Below the pieces are notes generated by a model. The model had not been told where the DNA came from. It saw only the letters and a program-made list of their open reading frames with translations, and ran no database searches. Below are positions 34,596 to 39,488 of a stretch of DNA of 39,488 nucleotides, one piece after another. The translations under genes were made by a program, and so were the position numbers. Each line of letters opens with the position of its first letter. Position 1 is the first letter of the stretch. Source of the DNA: an uncultured Collinsella sp. (GTDB lineage: Bacteria > Actinomycetota > Coriobacteriia > Coriobacteriales > Coriobacteriaceae); the NCBI GenBank assembly GCA_900541175.1, contig UQIT01000020.1, positions 1 to 39,488 on the forward strand. The letters run 5' to 3'.

Positions 34596-35935
34596 TCGAC
34601 CGCCGCGCCCAGCGCGATAGTTCAATATCAATCTTTCGCATCATTGCCGTTGCCTGCGCCATTTGTGTGCTGGTGTACTTTATTTTTGCCTTGGTGACCG
34701 GTATCGAGCCGATCGCCACGGTGATTGCCTGCGCGCTGCTGTGCATCTTTCTGTGCATCTTTATCTTTTTGACGCTCAATCCCGATTCGGTGCGCTCCCA
34801 GTACACCGAGGAGACGCTCTCGGTGGCCTCGGCCATGCTCGAGGACATTAAGGGCGGTCTGACGCAGGAGTCGGCGCGTTTGGTGTGCCGGCGCATTTTG
34901 CCCGAGACGCGCGCCATGACGGTGGCCATCACCGACGAGGGCAACGTGCTTGCCTGCGCGGGAGAGTTTGAGGAAAAACTACTGCCAGATTCTCCCATCC
35001 ACACGCTTGCCACACGCTACGTTATCGAACATGGCATCGTGCAGTCGTTCAACCGTATGGTGGATGTCGTGGGCTCGGACGGCTCGCACAACCAAGTTCC
35101 CGCCGGCATTATCGCCCCCATCAAGGTAGGCGATCGTACCGTCGGCACGCTCAAGTTCTACTACAAGACCCCGCGCGCCGTCGACCGTACCCAGTACGCG
35201 CTTGCCTCGGGCTTTGCCGAGATCTTGTCCACGCAGCTCGCCATCCACGAGCTCGAGGTGCAAAAGGAACTCACGGCGCGCGCCGAGGTGCGTGCGTTGC
35301 AGGCGCAGATTAACCCGCACTTCCTGTTCAACACGCTGAACACCATTGCATCGTTTACGCGCACCGATCCGCTGCGGGCCCGCGAACTGCTTCGTGAGTT
35401 CTCATCGTTCTATCGTGCCACGCTCGACAACTCGGGATCGCTTATTCCGGTCTCGCGCGAGGTTGCACAGACCAAGCGCTACCTTACCTTTGAGAAGGCC
35501 CGCTTTGGCGAGGACCGCGTGCTTGCGACGTTCGATGTGTCCGAGGACGTGGAAGATACGCTGGTGCCGGCGTTCGTGATCCAGCCGATTGTCGAGAACG
35601 CCGTACGTCATGGTATGGGCGATGACGACGCCCTGAGGATCGACGTGACCGTTCACCAAGACGGCGAGGATGCAATCTTGATTGCCGTGGCCGATAATGG
35701 CGTGGGCATGGATGAGGGTACCGCCGCCAGACTGTTTGACGAGCGCTCTGCCCGTCCCGACGCCAGCTCTCCCCAGGGTGGCGGCGCCGGTGTGGCCATG
35801 CACAATATTTCGGAGCGCATCCATCGCTTTTATGGGCCGCACTCCTATACGCGTGTCGAATCGGCGCCGGGCAAGGGCACCAAAGTGCTCCTTCATCTTG
35901 ATTTGTCAGAGAGCATCTTTGACATTCAAGAGTAA
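34592..35935 (+). CDS. LytS-like sensor histidine kinase (pair 2)
   Basis: A 447-residue protein. Two transmembrane helices lie at about 14-36 and 41-61, followed by a GAF-like region (about 75-215) with GTLKFYYKTPRAVDRTQYAL, which closely matches pair 1 (GTLELYYPRLSSIDMRQTAL). The kinase part has ALQAQINPHFLFNTLNTIAS, IVENAVRHG, VADNGVGMDE and GGGAGVAMHNI. The start overlaps the glycosyltransferase stop by 4 bp, with GGAGGGGG ahead. The response regulator follows at 36008. Confidence 0.9.
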   Translation: MIDRRAQRDSSISIFRIIAVACAICVLVYFIFALVTGIEPIATVIACALLCIFLCIFIFLTLNPDSVRSQYTEETLSVASAMLEDIKGGLTQESARLVCRRILPETRAMTVAITDEGNVLACAGEFEEKLLPDSPIHTLATRYVIEHGIVQSFNRMVDVVGSDGSHNQVPAGIIAPIKVGDRTVGTLKFYYKTPRAVDRTQYALASGFAEILSTQLAIHELEVQKELTARAEVRALQAQINPHFLFNTLNTIASFTRTDPLRARELLREFSSFYRATLDNSGSLIPVSREVAQTKRYLTFEKARFGEDRVLATFDVSEDVEDTLVPAFVIQPIVENAVRHGMGDDDALRIDVTVHQDGEDAILIAVADNGVGMDEGTAARLFDERSARPDASSPQGGGAGVAMHNISERIHRFYGPHSYTRVESAPGKGTKVLLHLDLSESIFDIQE

Positions 35936-36007
35936 AATAAAAGGCTACGGGCTCAACGTCATGCGACGGATGCCCGGCGTAGTTAGTTGACGAAAGGTTT
36001 TATCCCT

Positions 36008-36724
36008 ATGCTGCGTGCGATGATTGTGGATGATGAGGCGCCGGCTCGCTCGGAGCTTCGCTTCCTGCTCGAGCAAACGGGCAAGATCGGCACGATCACG
36101 GAGGCGTCGAGCGTCCGCTCCGCCATCGAGATGCTTATGGAAAGTCGCGTGGATGTCGTGTTTCTCGATATCTCGATGCCCGGTGCCTCGGGCCTGCAAC
36201 TTGCCGAGGCGCTGCATAAGCTTAAAAATCCGCCGGCGATCGTGTTTGTGACTGCGTATAGCGACCATGCGGTCGAGGCATTCGACGTAGATGCCGTCGA
36301 TTATCTGATGAAGCCGGTCGAGGAAGCTCGCTTGGATCGCGCGATCGAGAAGGTCACGCAACGCGCCAAGCCGGTTACGGACAGCAAGGTGACCATCGAG
36401 CGTATCCCGGTGGAAAAGGGCGGCCGCAAGGTGCTCATTCCCGTGGACGACATTCGCTTTATCATGGCCAAGGACGATTACTCCTGCATCTATACCGTCG
36501 ATGATCGCTTTTTGTCGACGACCTCGCTGGCGCAGTTTGAGGCCAAGCTCTGCGATTTTGGCTTCTTCCGTGTTCACCGCCGCTATATCGTCAACTTGGC
36601 GTGCGTCACGGATGTCGAGACGGTGCCCTCGGGCGCCATCCAGCTGGGCATTACGGGCGTCGACGAACGCGTGCCGGTTTCGCGCCGCCGCGTCGTGCCG
36701 CTCAAGAAGGCCCTGAGTCTCTAG
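36008..36724 (+). CDS. LytTR-family response regulator (pair 2)
   Basis: A 238-residue regulator paralogous to pair 1. The receiver has IVDDE (6-10), phospho-acceptor Asp54 in VVFLDISMPG, Thr82 in FVTAY and Lys102 in MKPVEEA. The LytTR domain contains FIMAKDDYSC, FFRVHRRYIVNL and VPVSRRRVV. The ATG at 36008 has AAAGG 9 bp upstream; a TTG start 21 bp earlier is unlikely. A terminator follows. Confidence 0.92.
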   Translation: MLRAMIVDDEAPARSELRFLLEQTGKIGTITEASSVRSAIEMLMESRVDVVFLDISMPGASGLQLAEALHKLKNPPAIVFVTAYSDHAVEAFDVDAVDYLMKPVEEARLDRAIEKVTQRAKPVTDSKVTIERIPVEKGGRKVLIPVDDIRFIMAKDDYSCIYTVDDRFLSTTSLAQFEAKLCDFGFFRVHRRYIVNLACVTDVETVPSGAIQLGITGVDERVPVSRRRVVPLKKALSL

Positions 36725-36730
36725 CACACT

Positions 36731-36782
36731 GGCCCCGCAGCCCTGTAGACCCATCGTCTGCGGAGCCGTGGGGCCTTTTTTG
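36731..36782 (+). terminator. terminator after response regulator 2
   Basis: GGCCCC (36731-36736) pairs with GGGGCC (36770-36775) and CGCAG with CTGCG further in, followed by TTTTTTG. The stem has an interior loop. Confidence 0.8.
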
Positions 36783-36820
36783 TATGTATCTGCCGAATCG
36801 TTTTTTGCGGAAGGGATCCC

Positions 36821-37288
36821 ATGAACAGTGCAAGCGCCAAGCGCATCGACATCATCTCGGACACCCACGGCTATCTTTCGCCTGCGCTCTTGGATGAGCT
36901 TGAGGGCGCAGACCTGATCATCCACGCTGGCGACCTCACGTCGGAGATGGACTACGAGCACCTATGCACCATCGCCCCCGTGCGGGCCGTACTGGGCAAC
37001 AACGATTACTACCGCGACTACGGCCCCGATGTAGACCGTCTTGCACTCTTTACCTACGAAGGCCTCAAATTCGCCGTAGCTCACTACCGCGAAGACCTTC
37101 CGGTGGGATCCGTAGACGTAGCCATCAACGGCCACACCCACGTAACCAAAGAAGCCCAAGTGGGCCGTTGCTTAGTCCTCAACCCGGGCAGCGCCAGCTA
37201 CCCCAGAGGCACCCGAGGCCCCACCATGGCCAGAATGCTCGTCAAAGATGGCAAGATCATAAGCACCAAGTTTATTGACCTAGACTAA
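36821..37288 (+). CDS. YfcE/MJ0936-type metallophosphoesterase
   Basis: A 155-residue single-domain calcineurin-like phosphoesterase. Metal motifs are SDTHG (13-17), HAGDL (35-39), LGNND (58-62), and INGHTHV, with LNPGSASYPRG near the end. Such enzymes use two Mn/Fe ions to hydrolyse phosphodiesters or phosphomonoesters; the physiological substrate is unclear. GGAAGGGA lies before the ATG. It is a single-gene unit between two terminators. Confidence 0.93.
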   Translation: MNSASAKRIDIISDTHGYLSPALLDELEGADLIIHAGDLTSEMDYEHLCTIAPVRAVLGNNDYYRDYGPDVDRLALFTYEGLKFAVAHYREDLPVGSVDVAINGHTHVTKEAQVGRCLVLNPGSASYPRGTRGPTMARMLVKDGKIISTKFIDLD

Positions 37289-37295
37289 CCGCAAC

Positions 37296-37331
37296 AAAAA
37301 CGGGGGATGCAAGCCGCATCTCCCGTTTTTC
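37296..37331 (+). terminator. terminator after the phosphoesterase
   Basis: AAAAACGGGGGATGC (37296-37310) pairs with GCATCTCCCGTTTTT (37316-37330) with one G-U, and the T-tract forms the right end. The A-rich left arm makes it bidirectional. Confidence 0.92.
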
Positions 37332-37446
37332 TTTAAGCCAAAGGCCAAAGTTCAACAAGATCCATCAGACCAACTCCGCCGAGGAGCACACGGGCTAGCC
37401 GCGCAGCGGCGCACGCCCGCAAAACTGGTTGAACAAAGTGACGGCA

Positions 37447-37589
37447 GGGAGGGTCTCCGGGGCTGAGGGCGGGGGTTAAGTTTGTCGCGAGTTCCGCACG
37501 CAAAGGAAAGCACTTAATGTGCTTTCCGTCTTGCGCAGGACTGTAGAGCAGCAAACTTAACCCCCGCCCTCAGCCCCGGAGACCCTCCC
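37447..37589. repeat. 143-bp nested inverted repeat upstream of tRNA-Asp
   Basis: Two 38-bp arms (37447-37484 and 37552-37589) are perfect reverse complements. The 67-nt centre holds a second perfect 9-bp hairpin, GGAAAGCAC/GTGCTTTCC (37505-37513, 37519-37527). The gap 37289-37698 holds a terminator, this element and the tRNA promoter, and no gene I can support. Confidence 0.92.
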
Positions 37590-37622
37590 GGATGGCCCCG
37601 AAAAATTTTTTCAAAAAAGTTG

Positions 37623-37652
37623 TTGCGCGCCGGACAGGCTTCTGTGTATACT
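37623..37652 (+). promoter_or_regulatory. tRNA-Asp promoter
   Basis: TTGCGC (37623-37628) and TATACT (37647-37652) are separated by 18 bp; the tRNA starts 46 bp after the -10 hexamer. Confidence 0.6.
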
Positions 37653-37698
37653 AATCCCCGCAGCGCACGCGGGCGGAAACAAACGCGAACGTCTGCCT

Positions 37699-37776
<78 letters not shown>

Positions 37777-37785
37777 ACGCAATTA

Positions 37786-37812
37786 AAGCCACGTCTTCGG
37801 ACGTGGCTTTTT
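37786..37812 (+). terminator. tRNA-Asp terminator
   Basis: AAGCCACGTC (37786-37795) pairs with GACGTGGCTT (37800-37809) around TTCG, followed by TTT. Confidence 0.93.
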
Positions 37813-37931
37813 GCGTTTGATGCACTTTGTTTCGATAGAACGATCGCCCTGGTGCATCTTCGCCCAGAATCCCCGCGCCTTCGGGAACGCAAGTAAAATC
37901 TAATAAGTATATCTGTCTGAACAACAGCTTT

Positions 37932-37975
37932 GTTGCGCAACACCTGTTCTACGAGGCAGGGGGTTAGGTTATACT
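37932..37975 (+). promoter_or_regulatory. palindrome GTTGCGCAAC and -10 box for the Rrf2 gene
   Basis: GTTGCGCAAC (37932-37941, flanked by TTT and ACA) resembles the palindromes at 5461 and 5534. TATACT (37970-37975), preceded by AGGT, is a likely -10, giving a leader of about 155 nt before the ATG at 38136. The rest of the 37813-38135 gap shows nothing I can identify. Confidence 0.4.
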
Positions 37976-38135
37976 AAATTGCACTGTGCGCCGCATCTGA
38001 TGCATTTCGCTCCAAGCGCGGCACTCAGTGGATATCCGATTTACCATTTGGATGTCCTGGCGGTCATTTAGCGTCTCGACACAAGCTCGGCCCCGGAGCT
38101 CGTTCGAGCTGTTCGTATTCCTTGAAAGGGGAAAA

Positions 38136-38621
38136 ATGGACATATTGAGGAAGACTGATTACGCCCTTCGTATGCTGGCGATGCTTGCTGAGGATCCGGA
38201 GCGTTTGCTTTCTGTTCGCACCGCTGCCGAAGAGGTCAATGTCCCGTATTCGTTTGCCCGCTCGATTCAGCATGGTTTGGTCCAGGCCGGTATTGTGGAG
38301 AGCCTGCGTGGCGTCCACGGTGGCATGCGTCTCAAGGTCAGTCCGGACGACGTCACTATCCGCCAGGTCGTCGAGGCCGTTCAGGGCCCTATGGTTATGA
38401 ACGACTGCACCGCCCCCGATGGTGACTGTGCGCGCATGGGCGCGTGCTGCTATCATCCCCTGTGGGCCGGAGCCCAGGCGTTGATGCGCGACTACCTCGA
38501 TTCCGTTTCGCTCGGCGATATCGTCGCCCATCGCCAGTTTCCGGCTGTCGATCCCAAGTTCGCCGATCGCGATGCGTTTCCCGAGTACGCTGCCTGCGCG
38601 TACGCTTGCCGGGAGGAATAG
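38136..38621 (+). CDS. Rrf2 family Fe-S transcription regulator
   Basis: A 161-residue protein. The start MDILRKTDYALRMLAMLAED follows GAAAGGGG and matches the family start; the longer frame lacks a site. The winged helix-turn-helix has VRTAAEEVNVPYSFARSIQ and the wing GVHGGMRL. Cysteines 91, 98, 104 and 105 (CTAPDGDC-AR-MGACC) match the C-x6-C-x5-C spacing of cluster-binding members such as IscR and NsrR, so it likely senses Fe-S status, nitric oxide or redox. Its targets may include its own promoter. A MutY-like gene follows after 21 bp and may be co-transcribed. Confidence 0.88.
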   Translation: MDILRKTDYALRMLAMLAEDPERLLSVRTAAEEVNVPYSFARSIQHGLVQAGIVESLRGVHGGMRLKVSPDDVTIRQVVEAVQGPMVMNDCTAPDGDCARMGACCYHPLWAGAQALMRDYLDSVSLGDIVAHRQFPAVDPKFADRDAFPEYAACAYACREE

Positions 38622-38642
38622 CGCCGCATAAGGAGTATAGCT

Positions 38643-39488
38643 ATGATTCAGGACCCCTTTCGTTCGATGATTCGTTCGGAAGGGGTCTTGCGTTATCGCG
38701 ACCTTCCGTGGCGCCGAACGCGCGACCCGTATATCATCTGGCTCTCCGAGGTCATGCTGCAGCAAACACAGGTGCCACGCGTGGAGACGCGTATGCCGGC
38801 GTGGCTCGATCGCTTTCCGACCGTGCAGGCACTCGCTCAGGCTGTCCCTTCCGATGTCTTGGATGCGTGGCAGGGGATGGGCTATAATCGCCGCGCCTTG
38901 GCGCTTCACAGGGCTGCACAGTGCGTTGTAGAGGACTGGGATGGGGAGTTTCCGCGCGAGACGCGTGACTTGGTCGCTCTGCCCGGCATTGGCCCGGCAA
39001 CGGCGCAGGGCATCCGTTCGTTTGCATTCGATCTTCCGGGCGTGTATTTGGAGACCAATGTGCGCACGGTCTTTTTGCATCATTTCTTTCCCGATGTGCC
39101 GGCCGTTCCCGATCGCGAACTGGTGCCGCTGATCCAAGCTGCCTGTCCGGCGGCCCCCGGCGCGGCGGCGGACGAGATCGCGCCCTTTGCCGCGCCTCAA
39201 GACGATGCCGACACGCCGCGCGCGTGGTATTACGCATTGCTGGATTACGGCGCGTATCTTAAAAAGACACTGCCCAATCCGTCCAGGCGGTCGGCGGGCT
39301 ATAGTCGTCAGTCCAAGTTTGAGGGCTCGCGCCGCCAAAAGCGCGCGCATATCGTGCGTATGTTGTTGGCAGCGCGCGATGGGCAGCCGGCGGGGATTAC
39401 GCTTGCTGATGCCGTGGTGGGCGTCAACGAGATGGAAGCGGCAGCCCGGCGCGGGGCGGTCGCGCGCGGGGTGTTTGCAAAAGCAGTC
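38643..39488 (+). CDS. MutY-like HhH-GPD DNA glycosylase, 3' end cut by window
   Basis: The ATG follows AAGGAG at 7 bp and the frame is open to the window end (282 codons). It has the MutY-type start LPWRRTRDPYIIWLSEVMLQQ, cut: SEVMLQQTQVPRV, then GMGYNRRAL and the helix-hairpin-helix LPGIGPATAQGI. At the catalytic position, where MutY has Asp (DGNV), this protein has LETNVRTVFLHHFF, so Glu. The four-cysteine Fe-S loop is absent; that region reads YYALLDYGAYLKKTLPNPSRR. It belongs to a shorter, cluster-less branch of the family. It probably repairs damaged bases, but adenine-glycosylase activity should not be assumed. Confidence 0.85.
   Translation, partial: MIQDPFRSMIRSEGVLRYRDLPWRRTRDPYIIWLSEVMLQQTQVPRVETRMPAWLDRFPTVQALAQAVPSDVLDAWQGMGYNRRALALHRAAQCVVEDWDGEFPRETRDLVALPGIGPATAQGIRSFAFDLPGVYLETNVRTVFLHHFFPDVPAVPDRELVPLIQAACPAAPGAAADEIAPFAAPQDDADTPRAWYYALLDYGAYLKKTLPNPSRRSAGYSRQSKFEGSRRQKRAHIVRMLLAARDGQPAGITLADAVVGVNEMEAAARRGAVARGVFAKAV

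Overview
The window looks like chromosomal DNA of a GC-rich, strictly anaerobic Actinobacterium of the Coriobacteriia, most like a gut Collinsella. This is inferred from protein style and gene content (pyruvate:ferredoxin oxidoreductase, a cellobiose-type PTS, LytS/LytTR pairs, GC-rich codon use); no database was searched. I find 32 protein genes (two cut by the window edges) and one tRNA.

Region 1 (1-5384): the N-terminus of a Ser/Thr kinase and a YcxB-like membrane protein on the minus strand, then the replication/repair block dnaX - (minus-strand membrane protein) - ybaB - recR. dnaX is split by a frame break near 2352. Region 2 (5628-9316): a tightly coupled operon of a Gly/Ser-rich membrane protein, a membrane-bound Hanks-type kinase and an FHA-domain protein, an apparent phospho-signalling module. 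Region 3 (9317-15482): hairpin repeats, nifJ with a long leader, a nested 125-bp inverted repeat that includes the nifJ terminator, and an AT-richer ATPase/DUF4143 gene preceded by 33-bp tandem repeats. Region 4 (15483-17991): a two-gene minus-strand unit (unknown protein and DUF3830-like protein) divergent from carbamate kinase arcC.

Region 5 (18365-23857): a complete beta-glucoside PTS unit: multidomain PRD regulator, IIA, IIB, IIC and GH1 6-phospho-beta-glucosidase. The IIC gene ends at an in-frame amber codon 24 codons before its apparent original stop. The unit lies between two near-identical terminator-linked repeats. Region 6 (24306-30838): a C39-like secreted or anchored peptidase (minus), then APC permease, metal-dependent amidohydrolase and a LytS/LytTR pair. 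Region 7 (30931-36724): Zn-dependent phospholipase-C-like protein, UMF1-type MFS transporter, glycosyltransferase, and a second, paralogous LytS/LytTR pair whose kinase gene overlaps the glycosyltransferase. Region 8 (36821-39488): YfcE-like phosphoesterase, a 143-bp nested inverted repeat, tRNA-Asp, an Fe-S type Rrf2 regulator, and a MutY-like glycosylase that lacks the usual catalytic Asp and runs off the end.

The most unusual content is non-coding: several families of palindromic repeats sit at terminators and between operons, and short promoter-proximal hairpins lie between promoter and ribosome binding site at two genes. I did not find CRISPR arrays, phage genes, insertion sequences with transposases, or an obvious new defence system.
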